The notes beneath the pieces were generated by a model. It ran no database searches and was not told where the DNA came from. It saw only the letters and a program-made list of their open reading frames with translations. Shown in pieces: positions 21,377 through 33,740 of a stretch of DNA of 64,000 nt. The position numbers and the translations under genes are program-made. This stretch comes from Asterias amurensis. Lineage: Eukaryota > Echinodermata > Asteroidea > Forcipulatida > Asteriidae. The stretch spans positions 15,398,332 to 15,462,331 of the forward strand of contig NC_092649.1 of NCBI RefSeq assembly GCF_032118995.1, in the 5' to 3' direction. The stretch's first letter is position 1. Each line of letters begins with the position of its first letter.

Positions 21377-21447
21377 GTAGGATCATTGGTAGGTGGCAAG
21401 TTAAATCGGGTACACAACCCGGGAGACTATGCGGTTCATGTCTTATG

Positions 21448-21582
21448 ACCATGGGTGGATTTCACAAAGAGCCTATAGGACTAGTCTTTTCTCGAGTTGA
21501 GACTAGCTATACGTTTTTGATATCTCCTAGGACTAGTCCTAAGTAAGAACTAGTCCTAACTCTTTGTGAAATCGACCCAAGA
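21448..21582. mobile_element. Short palindromic MITE (CTTTGTGAAATC ends), family R
   Basis: GGATTTCACAAAGAG and CTCTTTGTGAAATCGACC face each other around repeated ACTAGTCCTA words. Relatives at 59352 and 60748. Confidence 0.65.
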
Positions 21583-22026
21583 AAATATAACATGTCTCAC
21601 TTAGTTGTTTATATTGACTGATAAATTCGGTTTTAAGAGTTTGACTACGGGCTCCTCTAACCTCACGTTAAAAATTGTGTAAAATGTCAACCAGTGTGCA
21701 CAGTTGTTTGTCAAAATCCAAAAACGGTCTCGATTACGTCACATTTAAAACTTGTACAGCGGTATTTTTTTCCAGGTCATTCCTGAATTTTTGATGATAT
21801 TAAATAATAATTGTATTGTATTTTGACATTTTGACTGGCACATAAATTCTTCTCAGAATCTACAGAGTAGATGATGTCATATTTAAACTTTCGCTCTGAA
21901 TCGAATCATACTACACAATGTTAACGTGAGTTTAGAGACACGAAAGCTTAGAGACATGTATGTCTCCGCTTTGGCAATGACTTCAATCTACTGGGGAAAC
22001 TGAGTTTATCACATAAGTGCCTCTTG
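21583..22026. other. Intergenic, no gene seen
   Basis: No coding region or repeat recognised. Confidence 0.35.
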
Positions 22027-22149
22027 AAAAGCAGTGGACACTCTTGGTTATTACTCAAAACAATTGCTAGTAAGCATAAAACCTTACTTGGTAACGAGTA
22101 ATGGGGAGAGGTCGATAGTATAAAACATTGTGAGAAACGGCTGCCTCTG

Positions 22150-23462
22150 TAGCCTTGATCAAGGCTGTGTAGACAATTACTCTAGCTAAAAACCATAGAG
22201 CAAGGATAAACCTAAGCCGTCCGAATGAGGATGCGATACCCCCGACTGCTGGGGGTCCGCCCGATAGTCCGAAGGTCCGTTAGTCCGAAGGTGCAATAGT
22301 CCGAAGGTTCGATAGTCCGAACGCGCAAATTTTCCATAAGAGGGGGTTCATTAGTCCGAAAATGTAATAGGGTTCGTTAATCCGAACATATGATGCGATA
22401 GTCCGAAGGTTCATTAGTCCGAAGGTTCATCGATCCGAAGGTTTACTGGTCCGAAGGTTCGGTAGTCCGAATTTAAAAAAGGTTAGTTGGTCCGAAGGTT
22501 CGATAGTCCGAAACAAAAACGAGGTTCAACAGTCCGAAGGTTCATTATTCCGAATCGACGATAAGGTTCGATAGTCCGAATCGACGACAAGGTTCGATAG
22601 TCCAAATTGACAATAAGGTTCGATAGTCCGAATCGACAATAAGGTTCGATAGTCCGAACTGACAATAAGGTTCGATAGTCCGAACTGACAATAAGGTTCG
22701 ACAAAACAAAACGAACTTCTTATTTAAATTTCCCTACGGTGTGCGTCTTTCGAACCTTAATCGAACCTTATTATCGATTCGGACTATCGAACCTTATTGT
22801 CAGTTCGGACTATCGAACCTTATTGTAAATTCGGACTATCGAACCTTATTGTCAATTCGGACTATCGAACCTTATCGTCGATTCGGACTACCGAACCTTA
22901 TCGTCGATTCGGACTATCGAACCTTATCGTCGATTCGGAATAATGAACCTTCGGACTGTTGAACCTCGTTTTTGTTTCGGACTATCGAACCTTCGGACCA
23001 ACTAACCTTTTTTAAATTCGGACTACCGAACCTTCGGACCAGTAAACCTTCGGATCGATGAACCTTCGGACTAATAAACCTTCGGACTATCGCATCATAT
23101 GTTCGGATTAACGAACCCTATTACATTTTCGGACTAATGAACCCCCTCTTATGGAAAATTTGCGCGTTCGGACTATCGAACCTTCGGACTATTGCACCTT
23201 CGGACTAACGGACCTTCGGACTATCGGGCGGACCCCCGGTAACCGACTGCTGTACATGTACGCATCCTCACACGCACACCGCTATTCCACACACCGCTAT
23301 CACTCACAATCCTAGCCCTTGAGTCGTCAGGCTCACAGCCTTGACGATCTTGTAAACCGAGTGTCTCATGTGTTTCATTGTTTTTCTTCGCAAATCCGTG
23401 GAAAATGGGGGGGGGGGGGAGGATGTGAGTGGATATGCAAAGATCAGCCTTGATCAAGGCTA
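22150..23462. mobile_element. Large TAG-foldback element, 1.3 kb, 9-bp target duplication
   Basis: Perfect 18-base terminal repeats TAGCCTTGATCAAGGCTG, each itself a small palindrome. Direct repeats CTGCCTCTG at 22141-22149 and 23463-23471 interrupt a TTAA-1 MITE, so the boundaries are certain. The interior is dominated by two arms of about 450-480 bases made of GGTTCGATAGTCCGAA-type subrepeats. Architecture resembles the foldback (TU) elements known from sea urchins. No ORF with transposase features. Confidence 0.9.
22251..23237. repeat. Giant palindrome of GGTTCGATAGTCCGAA subrepeats
   Basis: The left arm (about 22251-22705) is the reverse complement of the right arm (about 22760-23237), including the irregular interruptions (CGCGCAAATTTTCC, AACATATGATGCGA), so the arms arose by one inversion or copying event. 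Each subrepeat itself begins TTCG and ends CGAA and can fold. Confidence 0.92.
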
Positions 23463-23788
23463 CTGCCTCTGAAGTAACGTAGTTTTCGAGAAAGAAGTAA
23501 TTTTCCACGAATTTGATTTCGAGACCTCAGAATTAGATTTTGAGGTCCCGAAATCAAGCATCTGAGAGCACACAACTTCGTGTGACAAGGGTGTTTTTCT
23601 TCCCTTATTATCTCACAACTTCGACAACTAATTGAGTTCAAATTTCCACAGGTTTGTTACTTTATGCATATGTTGAGATACACCAAGTGAGAAGACTGGT
23701 CTTTGACAATTACCAATAGTGCCCAGTGTCTTTAAAGCAATATTGCAATGGTTTCAGGGCGCCTTACTGCGTTTCAATGACATTGCAG

Positions 23789-24166
23789 TAAAAGACACTG
23801 TATATGGACACTACTGGTAATATTGTCAAAGACCAGTCTTCTCACTCGGTGTGCATAAAATAACAAACTTGTGAAAATTTTAGCTCAAACGGTCGACGAA
23901 GTCCAACATAATAATGAACATCCTTGTCAAACGAAGTTGTATGCTTTCAGATCAGATGCTTGATTTCGAGACCCCAAACTCTAAATCTGAGATCTCGAAA
24001 TCAAATTCGCGGAAAACTACTTCTTTCTCGAAAACCAAGTTACTTCATAGGGAGCCGTTTATCACAGTGTTTTATATCATCAACCTCTTCCCATTACTCG
24101 TTACCAAGTAAGGTTTAATGCTTATAATTATTTTGAGTAATTGCCAATAGTATCCATTGCCTTTAA
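23789..24166. mobile_element. TTAA-1 MITE
   Basis: GACACTACTGGTAAT left end, TATCCATTGCCTTTAA right end, central GAGACCCCAAACTC hairpin. Confidence 0.78.
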
Positions 24167-26060
24167 GGTGTTTGTAACTGCACAATAGGCCCACAACATC
24201 CTCAAAGTGATTATTTACGTCAAGTGATTATTTACGTCAAGGCCTACAAACAAAACACCAATAATATATTATAAGTGCATCACAAAACTCAATGATTGGT
24301 CAATAGCTTGAAGAGTAACTGACTTGGTGCTTTACAGTTTCATTACAACATGTTTTTTGTTTTTACTACACCATCAACACCCAAAACTTGTTTACTTCTG
24401 TCAAGGATTGAGTACATTACTAAGCTTTAAGAATAACTGACTTGCACTTAAATTGCTGATGTTATATAATTTATGAAACACCGTAGAATTTTAAATAAGG
24501 GTTTTTACCCATAAAAGACCTACACCGATACGTGTTAGCACGGTATACTTGGTACTTTCCCGAGCTCTGTGAAAAAAACACTGGCGTATTACTCGGGTTG
24601 GAAAACCAAAAATAAATATATCCTTTATTCCCGATGCAAATTTAACATCTATTAAACCATAGAATTTCCCCAAACTGATTTCGTTCTGTCAATGAGATAG
24701 GCATACAAACAATGAGTAGACCTACACACAATTCAATGATCAAGTAACAGCTTGGAAAATGACTAACTTGGTGCTCTACACTGAAATTACTAGTGTTATA
24801 GTTGTATTACATACCATAGAATTTCCCAAAACCGATTTACTTCTGTCAAGATAGGCCTACAAACAAAATAACCAACAAATGAGTACATCACAAAACTCAA
24901 TTATTTTGCAATAGCTTGAAGAATAACTGGCTTAGTGCTGTCAATTAAATTACTGCTGTTATGTAGTTGTCTACACATCATAAACACAAATTCCCAAAAT
25001 GGATTAACATCTGTCAGGCCCAAACAAACACAACACTTTGACATTTATTTTTAGTACATCACAAAACTCAATGATTTTGCAATAGCTTGAAGATTAACTG
25101 ACTTGTTGTTCACAGCGACATTACTGCAGTTAAAGGGTCTGGGTACTTTGTGTAGGACAAAAACCACAATGTCCACAGATTTACATTAAACTTACACAGT
25201 TAGAAGAAAATGATGGTAGAAAGCTCAGCCCTGAAAATATTACTTGTTGAGGTGCTGTTGTCTTTGAGAAGTGAGTAAAACAATGTCATGAAAATAATTT
25301 ACGTCTCAGTGATCATGACACGAAAATTATTTTAGCAGGTAAAAACGTATTTTCGTTACATTGTTTTACTCATTTATAAAAAACTACAGCACCTCAGCAA
25401 CTAATATTTTAAGGTACGCTTTCTACTATCATTATCTTCAAACGGTGTTAGTTTAATGTAAATCTGTGGGCATTGTGTTTTGTGTTACAAAAAGTACCCA
25501 AATCCTTCAAAGAGCCTACATTTTGTTTGTAGTTTTTACTACACCATCAACATCCTAAAACGTGTTTATTTTTATCAAGGAGTGAGTACAATCAACTCAA
25601 TGCTTGAAGAATAACTGACTTGGTGCTGTACAATGAAACTGCCTTTGTTAAAGTTCTAGAATTTCCCTAAACCGATTTACTTCTGTCAAGGAGATATAGG
25701 CCTACAAACAAAACAACCAACAAATGAGTGCATAAAAACAACTCAATGATTTTTGCAATAGCTTTTAGAACAACTGACTTGGTGCTTTACAATGAAGTTA
25801 CTGCTGTAAGGCTATAGTCGTATTACACACCACAGAGTTTCCAAAAACGGATTAACATCCGCCAGGCCCAAACAAACAAACAAACACAACACTATAATTA
25901 CTAGTACATCACAAAACTCAATGCTTTTGCAATAACTTGAAGAACAACTGTCTTGGTGCTTTACAATGAAAGTACCATTGTTATAGGGCCTACATTTTGT
26001 TTCAAAAACACCATCAACATCCCAAAACTTATTGAGCAAGGGTGGAATTGCTGTTGTTTT
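24167..26060. repeat. Diverged tandem repeat, period about 165 bp
   Basis: The words CAATAGCTTGAAGAATAACT and GACTTGGTGCT recur near 24310, 24430, 24750, 24910, 25085, 25605, 25765 and 25930, with ACCGATTTACTTCTGTCAA and ATAGGCCTACAAACAAA between them. Spacing is mostly 157-170 bases. Interrupted by a MITE at 25140. No ORF. Confidence 0.7.
25140..25510. mobile_element. TTAA-4 MITE
   Basis: AGGGTCTGGGTACTTTGTG on the left, mirrored by AAAGTACCCAAATCCTTC on the right, with TTAA on the left side. Internal sequence around GTCCACAGATTTACATTAAA links it to TTAA-3 and TA-2. Confidence 0.7.
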
Positions 26061-26975
26061 CTTAAAAAAAACCTAATTGACTTCTTTCAAGGGATAGGTC
26101 TACAAAAAAAAAACCTATATATACAAAACTTAATCAAAAACTATGGCCGATTATTACATTTTTTTTGCGTGTGTTACAATATACAATACAATCACACACA
26201 CAGTGTATTCTCAACAGTGCATTGACCTCCCAATCTCGTGGCTGCGCGCCATGAAATAGTGAGAAATTGTGAGAATCTACTAGAAGACTGTATTTTAGGA
26301 AAAGCTGTAATGTTAAGAAGTTTGTAGAAATAAGACATTTCTAGATTACCAAACTTGGTATTGTAAAGACGGGCTGAGAGAGACATTTAGTTTCAAGGTA
26401 GCATAAGGTAGCATAACGGATGCAAACCGACTGTATGCGGCCCCAGAGAGCTATTCGGTGTGGAGCTGAATTTTGTTCCGGGAGAGACAGTTTTGTGAGC
26501 TGAATCTGCAGTTCCAGTTTTGGGATCATCGGTTCCCTTATTTGCCACGGTCATCCCGCCGCCGTTTCGTCTCGAGACCGGTCATCGTGTTTGAGGTGAT
26601 TTTTGCCCCAGTTGCAGCTAATTTGTGCACCGATAACGATCAGGACTGAACTGTGTTTACCAGTATTGTATAGTGCCTCAAGCGCTCGCCCGTAAGATCT
26701 TCTTGTTTTTGTAAGATCATTTTTTGATTATTACTCTTCACATTGTAAATTAGTATTGATCAACATTTTATTGTTATCATCTTTGACGGCTTAAGAGTAG
26801 TGTTTTATTAAATCACACTTGTTCATGTTGTTTATATCAGTGTGATCTTGTTTGATTCTTTGTTGCGTCTGAGAAAAGTCAAATTTTCGGATAATCGACA
26901 TTGAGGAAAGTTTGGGGATTTTCGGATCGTAACACGTGCGTAACTCAAGCAGCGCAGGTGTTGCCTCAAGAAGGT
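26061..26975. other. Unclassified intergenic segment
   Basis: No coding similarity. The part at about 26520-26935 has somewhat different composition and could be a solo long terminal repeat, but I found no flanking duplication or partner, so no call is made. Confidence 0.3.
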
Positions 26976-27130
26976 TTTTCATTAACATCAAAGACGAATT
27001 CTGATTGAATTTTGTTCATAGTGATCTTAATAACACCCACAGGTGACCTCAGTTCCTGCTATTATCGCTCTCACCGTTTTCATTTCAATTCATTTCATTT
27101 CGAACTATGGTTTTTGAAGACAAGGTCTCT

Positions 27131-30100
27131 TAGACCGTGGGATGATGCTCCAAATTCTGCTTTTCAGTGCTCTACCCTACACAACTACTTACATTTGGTC
27201 TCAAAATTTGAAGAAAATTACCACCCAAAAAAAAGTCGTCAAGCACAAAACTTGCACAGTATGGATTTATTCGCGAAATGAAGCACAATAATACAGCGAG
27301 AATAAATGGCTGAACGTGCAACAAAAAAATAGATGACTTATAAGCTCGGCCAATCATAGCGCATATGACATGCATGCGGATGTGTGGACCAATGAAAGAG
27401 CTTGTTTCGAAGTCCTGTGGTTTTGTGGCCCTTTTAGAAACGACGGCGCCTGCGTTGGATTCAGCTTCAGGTTCCCTTATCTCGTCTGAAGCCCTGACTG
27501 AGCGCGTACGCAAAGTACGCACAATTGCCAAAACAACCGCGGGGCCAAGCTAGCATGCGGAGCCGAAGCCGTGGTTTCGAGAAGGATTTCAGAAAGATGT
27601 CGTCTACGCTTCTCAGGAAACTTCGTCCTGTGTGAAGGGAAGAAAGTTGCGAAGATCGGCTCGTTTTATGTTACATGAACACAACATAAATTTAATCCGA
27701 GCTAGTTCGGGAAAATAGTTATCGCTGGCAGGAGTTCGTTGGCCCAGCAGTGGTTAGGAAAAACATCATGATCATCATGACATGTGAAAATGTGTATGCT
27801 TGGAGTTTGGACGCCATGGATGGATGACATGACAGCGACCTACAAAAGACAAGACCTTCCGATCCAATTTCACCAGAAAGCACAACGGCAGCTGCTGGTT
27901 GGAGTACCGTGGATGTACTAGTGGAAGTTGAAGGTATTTAGGCAACATTTCTTTCCAGAATAAGTTGTGCTTCAATTCGAAGCAAAGCAGTTAATCATTT
28001 TTTATTTTATTTTGTTATTCAAGTCATGAAGTTAAACAAAATGAAATGCTCCGATCTCTCAAATATATGAAACGAAATCAGAGTCACGATCACATGATGA
28101 GGATACACATTTTGGTGATGAATCATGATGATGACACACATCGGTTTTAGTTATTTACTTAATACTTGAATTAATAACAAAAAACATACATCATATTCAT
28201 ACATGCACTGTTACAATTAGTAATTACAATTACCGTGTACAGACTACAGTATGAAAAATAAAATACATTAAATATTCAATGCACTAGGCCGATTAAAAAT
28301 GTACACGATTCAGGAAAAATTAAATTGGCCCTTACTTACTAAACTAAAACACTGAAGTGGAGGAAGGGCAAGGGTACATACACGTACCCCAAGACCCCCA
28401 TACTAATCACGTGATGAAGTATGCTTGAATAATAATAAATAACATCCCCATCTTTATTCTTAAAATTCTAGAGGCAAACAACCAGATTTCTTTGAGATGT
28501 GGTATTAAAATTAAAATTTTGTATTTAAACTAAGGGGAACAAGCCTAATTTTGTTTTCAAATAAGATGAGTAAACTAGGGCCTCATTTATTTGTATTTCT
28601 TTTCTTTTCAGTATGACATGTCCGCTCTGGGTTAGTGGTATATCAACACTTTTCGCTGACAATGAAGCGTGCAGGTAGTAGGAGAAACAAAGAAAGGCAG
28701 AAACTAATCTGAGAAAGCTAAAGAAGAACAAAAATTGAAGGTAAAAAAAAATAACTTGTTCATTACTCTCGTCCACCAGAAGAAATACTGTGCGTAACCT
28801 TCTAACCTTTTTTTCTTTTGTTTTCAGGAAAACGAGAGAAAAAACTCAAATGAATATATGGTTAACTGTTGGTATTTGTGAACAGGACCAGTATCCCTAC
28901 TATTAAATAAAAAAATCTATGTATAAAATCTGTGTAAATTTTTGCAAGAATTTGCTACAAGATAATGAAAAGTTCAAAGTATTGGGTAAAAATGTCCTCT
29001 TTATATCAAAAGCTTTCCAGTGCTCTTTATCATACGTTTTGTATGGATTGACCTTTAGTAGTTGGGCACAAGTTGACTAGGGTATGAGGGCATGCCACTT
29101 GGATATGAGAAATTCATACTGCCTAAATAAACTTTGGATTGGATGTGTACTACAATTAAGGAACAATGAGTTGATCTACCTTCACCAAAACTGTACATGT
29201 TTGCTTTTCCTACAAATTGTTTTTATTTTGTGTACTGTCTGTTCAGTCATCGAGTATGCTTTTATAATTCGCTTGCAGAACGCGAGAATAGTGATGCCAT
29301 TAGCAACGAGACAACTGAAGGTGAACCACGATCAAAAGGTTGCTACGCTCTGACGCTGGTGATTCTGAAACGCCTCAGCTGAACGTGCTCCCCGAACAGT
29401 GTATCAAGCAGATTGAAGAAGAAAGTATGTAAAGGAAAATATCACACAGCAGATGTTCCTGTCAACAAATCAATTTCCCCTGCACAGACTTATGCTTTTG
29501 TGCCAGTTGCGGAGTGGCTACAAAGGACTCGGACGGGGATGTTTATTCTGATGACAACTAATTTAAACAAAATGTTGTCTGAATCATCATTTTCAATAGA
29601 AAAGTAGAAAAAACAAGAAGAGAATTCTGCACAAGTACAATGTGTAAAAAGTAAGCTTTTGGCTTACCAAAATATAAACCTTAAAATAAATGTGGAACAA
29701 TTTATTTGAGAATTGAATTAACCCATCAGTTACTGTGGTACCAGAAAGACAGTTTGGGAACTAGATTTATATTATTTTCATTCAATTTTGTTAAATCTTT
29801 ATATCTTTGAAATTGTTAACGGCCCTGTCACACCATGGTGTATCGCCTTAACGTATGCCGGCGTATAGGCCTACAGAAACTAGTTCGAGCATTTTAAAAG
29901 TTCAAGAGTGCCCAACTTCCCAGAATCGCATCCATAGCGTACTGAACGTATACAAAGCGTATGACTAATGAATTGATAGCGTATCACTAACTTAAAATGA
30001 AGTTATGTATGTTACATGTGGATACGTGAGAGAATACGTCAAGACTTTTTGGGGATACGCCAGGCATAGGTTATACGGCACATAAACGGATTTATTATTG

Positions 30101-30752
30101 TTTTAAATTGAATTATGTGGGGGAATTTAAAAGGGCCTTTTCAAGAAAGTAACATAATTCATCATGATAACAATGAGTATTGTACTAGAAATGTGTCATT
30201 ATGATATGAAGAGAAGAAATTAAAAAAATCTTAATGTCAACAATATCCTTTTTTTTGTCAAGTTCATTCATTCAATCGATTACAATTTAATTAAGGCCTG
30301 TCTAAGCTCTGAAAACTTAGTAAATGACCAAAATGAGGCCCAGAAAGTTTGTTAGTGACATTAATTTGAAACAATTGAAATAACTCAATTGGGGAAATGA
30401 TTGATGTCCAGGGATGTTAAATAATTATTAATCTGGGAGAAAAGAGCTGAAAACCTGTAAATGAAAGCAAAATAAATAAGCCAGTATATTTTCCCCATTC
30501 GTTTGTGCACTTGGTGTTTTGCCCATAGAGTTTGTGCATAGTTCTCCAGTTTTGACCAATAGAGGGCGCTATTTTTCTATAATTATTTTCTAATTAAAAT
30601 AACTCATTACTGTGCAAGTTTTGCCCTTGACGACTTTCACATGTTATTCAGGACTACCATAAGAACATCTGGGGAAAAATTCAGGTAGTTGCAGAGGGTA
30701 GACCACAAAACTCGAAAACTAGAGCCCTTTTTGATGATCATCCCACGGTCTA
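27131..30752. mobile_element. 3.6-kb terminal-inverted-repeat element, unclassified
   Basis: Ends TAGACCGTGGGATGAT and ATCATCCCACGGTCTA. The inverted similarity extends about 140 bases inward (the TGTGCAAGTTTTG..CTTGACGACTTT block is in both). Flanked by TCTCT at 27126-27130 and 30753-30757; a TA duplication inside the ends is the alternative reading. The mirror arm near 51170 lacks it. Interior frames of up to 119 codons resemble no transposase I know, so it looks non-autonomous or eroded. Confidence 0.78.
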
Positions 30753-30789
30753 TCTCTTTAGAAGCGCAAAAAATAATCACTCTGTGACC

Positions 30790-31176
30790 TTAAAGGCAGT
30801 GGACACTATTGGTAACTACTCAAAATAATTATTAGCATAAAACCTTTCTTGGTGACGAGTAATAGTGAGAGGTTGATGGTATAAAACATTGTGAGAAACG
30901 GCACCCTCTGAAGTGCCATAGTTTTCGAGAAAGAAGTAATTTTCCACGAATTTGATTTCGAGACCTAAGATTTAGAACTTGAGGTCTCGAAATCAACCAT
31001 CTAAACGCACACAACTTCGTGTGACAAGGGTGTTTTCTTCTTTCATTATTATCTCGCAACTTTGACGACCGATTGAGCTCAAATTTTTACAGGTTTGTTA
31101 TTTTATGCATATGTTGAGGTACACCAACTGTGAAGGCTAGTCTTTGACAATTACCAATAGTGTCCACTGCCTTTAA
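30790..31176. mobile_element. TTAA-1 MITE with proven TTAA target
   Basis: Full-length copy, AGGCAGTGGACACTATTGG ends, TTAA at 30790-30793 and 31173-31176. The mirror arm at about 51140 has the unfilled site (GACC-TTAA-GGTA on one strand), so TTAA is duplicated on insertion. Confidence 0.92.
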
Positions 31177-31356
31177 GGTAAACGTTGCAATTAGCCAACA
31201 CCCCCAAATGGAGAAATCACAAGAAAGAAGGTTTCAGTTTTAGATGTGGGAGGAAAACCCCAAAGGAGTAGTCCAGGGAAAACTCAAGCAGTCATGTAGA
31301 GATTAAAAAGACAATTCACGTAGTGCCCTCGAAGTGATTTGAAGCGGGATGCTATA

Positions 31357-32065
31357 GACTGTGCAAGTCTCGCGCGCACCGGAGCGAGAAAACACGACAA
31401 CTGAAGAACTTTATTTTTTTTATGAATCAAATCTTTGCTTTAATTTATTCTTAATGCTGAATCTGAACAACAAAAATACCCTATAAAGCTTGTTTAAATT
31501 AGTTTTAGCTTTTTAAACAAACACAATTATCGCTTAAAGTCTATGTATAGACGAAAGTAAAACTCTGGGACAAGGATGTTTGTTTGATCTTAACTGTTTT
31601 GAAACCCCATTTGTAAATGTACGCCCGAATGTGAAACTACTCAAAGCTGGTTTATACGCGGACGCACGATGATCGCAAGGGCGTTATATAAACGCGTGAC
31701 GCAGTTTAAAGAGGAAGCCGACGCCTAAACGACCAATGAAAAAGCTTTTCACCCCGCACGACCAAAACAAGCGTCTGTGTACGTTTCGTGATCGGAGATG
31801 GGCACAAATTCTTAATTTTTACCAAGTAACCTGACCTGAGGTCAAGTTTAAATATCGGTTTTTCTTCGTTATTATGTTGACTTTATTTTTATTTTCATAT
31901 GATGTTAATTAGTATTACATTTTTAACAACATATGTCATTTTTATGGTCATAAACTACATTAAACTAAAGTAATGGACGAAACAAAATCTCCCCAACGTA
32001 AAACTCCATAAGGTTGGGACCACAATGGTCCCGGAAGTTCAAATCCGCGCGAGACTTGCACAGTC
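31357..32065. mobile_element. TA-1 MITE without the hAT insert
   Basis: GACTGTGCAAGTCTCGCG ends with TA outside. In reverse orientation it aligns with 1260-2544 but lacks the nested element, supplying its empty site. Confidence 0.85.
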
Positions 32066-32131
32066 TATTGACCCCTTGCACGCGTATCTTACGCGGCGAC
32101 CAATGCCACGCTCACCCATAGATATAGAATA

Positions 32132-32727
32132 GACTGTGCAAGTCTCGCGAGAAATTGAACTTCCGGGACCATTGTGGTCCCAACCTTATGGAGTTTTACG
32201 TTGGGGAGATTTTGTTTCGTCAATAATTTTAGTTTAACATAAGTTATGACTCTAAAAAGTGAATATGTTCTTGGGAATGTAAAAATAAGTGATTAAAAAC
32301 AGAAAAGTAAAATCAATTCAACAAATTAACGAAGAAAACTAAAGAAAAAAACTTGACCTCCAGTTTCCGGTTTACTCTAAACAATTAAGAATATTACCCA
32401 ATTGACGTTCCCATTATCGCTGAACCTATGTGATGATCGCACCAATTGGACGTGATTCACAAACGGGGTTTGTTAGAAAAACCATTCAGGTCGATGTCGA
32501 ACAGCGATCCTTGTCCCGATAAATGTATAATATTTACGTTAATTTAAACAAAACAATTATTATGTACACGAATTAAAATAATAATTATACAAAAAGTACG
32601 TTAAAAATAATAATCTTTAAGAATTTTTTAACAAATAACAATTTCAATACAATTTGGTTTTGTACAAAAATATACTTTTTTTCGAATTAAGTTCTCGTTT
32701 TTCGCTACGTGCGAGACTTGCACAGTC
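32132..32727. mobile_element. TA-1 MITE, shorter subfamily
   Basis: Same GACTGTGCAAGTCTCGCG ends and the GACCATTGTGGTCCC subterminal palindrome, flanked by TA; the interior is diverged and AT-rich. Placed 66 bases from the previous copy. Confidence 0.82.
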
Positions 32728-32924
32728 TATTCTATATATCTATGCGCTCACCATGTTGGTGGGCAGTTAGGTTTACGTGTATTAACGCCGCGTCGCCTAA
32801 AATGCACGCTTTCACTGCATAACGCGCAGCATAGAGTTAATATAAAAACGCACAGTGAAATTGCCCACCAGTATGGCGCATTCAAGATTTTTCTGCTGAT
32901 GACGTCAGGTGAAATGGGTCAATA

Positions 32925-33028
32925 GACCTTTATCACGGTGTAGCCATCTTTAAATATTAACAAACCGACCCTGTGGATGAACAGAAATAGTCTGGTTCCT
33001 ATTTGCAAAATGATTATTTGCAAAATGA
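32925..33028. mobile_element. TA-3 MITE, left part
   Basis: Starts GACCTTTATCACGG and shares the GTCTGGTTCCTATT..GCAAAATGATTATT segment with 50785-50958. The right end is missing. Confidence 0.6.
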
Positions 33029-33740
33029 TTATTGTCGGGTGATGCCCGGCAATCCAGCAGAGTGATTTTAGCAAGCAATGGAGTAAGAAGTGTAATTTCA
33101 AGCGGGAGTTGTGTGACGGGCTGTGGAAGACGGGATGGAAGTTTCGGTGCTGCGGTAAATCCGCCGGGACCCATTGCTGCCTCCGACCCAACTTCGGCCT
33201 ATTCAACAGCGGTGACCTCACCGGGGTTGACGAGTGGTTGTTCATTATCAGTTAAGTAGTTCAGCTAATTTGGAAACTCGAATGAGACAATTGGCGAAAC
33301 AGTCGGCGTGCTAGCGCGTGCATTTTGGTAGCTATAGTGCATATAACACTGGGTCGGTCCTCCGAGGAGTGCATTCGAGAAGACAGGTTTGTTAAAGGAA
33401 TTGTGAAAGGTTTGTGAAAGGATTGGAGATAGTGAGATGCCCAGGAGGCAATTAAAGAGTTCAACACATAGAGCTGTGTGTCAGAGTCCCCTCATTTATG
33501 TTCTCCCAAACCCCCGGTAGATTCCCAACCCTGCCCCCAGAGTGCAACAGACAAACAGTTACCGATCGGGGGGTAGATGTCCACCCAAACGAGCCTGCAG
33601 CCTTAGCCCGAGACTGCTCGTAGTATTCCCCGGGTCTGAGGTACGATTTGGATTCGGGATAAGGGGAACTTGCGGCCCAGCGGTCGGACAGTCTCCCCGG
33701 ACTCCCGAACTCGAATTAGTCTCGCGGGAAACCCGCCACA
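33029..33740. other. Unclassified segment, GC-richer than its surroundings
   Basis: Absent from the mirror arm, so probably an insertion. Frames on both strands have no recognised domain. It may be part of an old retroelement, but no terminal repeats are visible. Confidence 0.3.

Larger units (their letters stand above)
19895..21404. repeat. Block A, left arm of a mirrored inverted duplication
   Basis: Matches 51830-53400 on the opposite strand over most of its length, from CACTGAGTCTATCTCAAG, through CGGGACGTAAAGCATTTGAG and the GAAGCGTTACTGACAGTAA hairpin, to GATCATTGGTAGGTGGCAAG. The two arms differ by independent transposon insertions. Confidence 0.8.
22027..23735. mobile_element. TTAA-1 MITE split by a foldback element
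   Basis: The left part is 22027-22149 and the right part 23463-23735, which together make one ordinary TTAA-1 copy. The interruption is the element at 22150-23462. Confidence 0.85.
26976..31356. repeat. Block B, left arm of the mirrored duplication, interrupted
   Basis: Pieces 26976-27130, 30753-30789 and 31177-31356 join into one stretch that matches 51350-50961 on the other strand. Interruptions are the 3.6-kb element and a TTAA-1 MITE. Confidence 0.8.

Noticed and set aside
22483-22962. GGTTCGA words as tRNA B-boxes or a tRNA cluster
   Set aside because: No A-box or cloverleaf; the words belong to a palindromic subrepeat.
26520-26935. Solo long terminal repeat
   Set aside because: No matching flanking duplication, partner repeat or primer site was visible; composition alone is too weak.
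27172-27531. 119-codon minus-strand frame in the 3.6-kb element as a transposase exon
   Set aside because: No recognised domain or DDE signature; overlaps the inverted end of the element.
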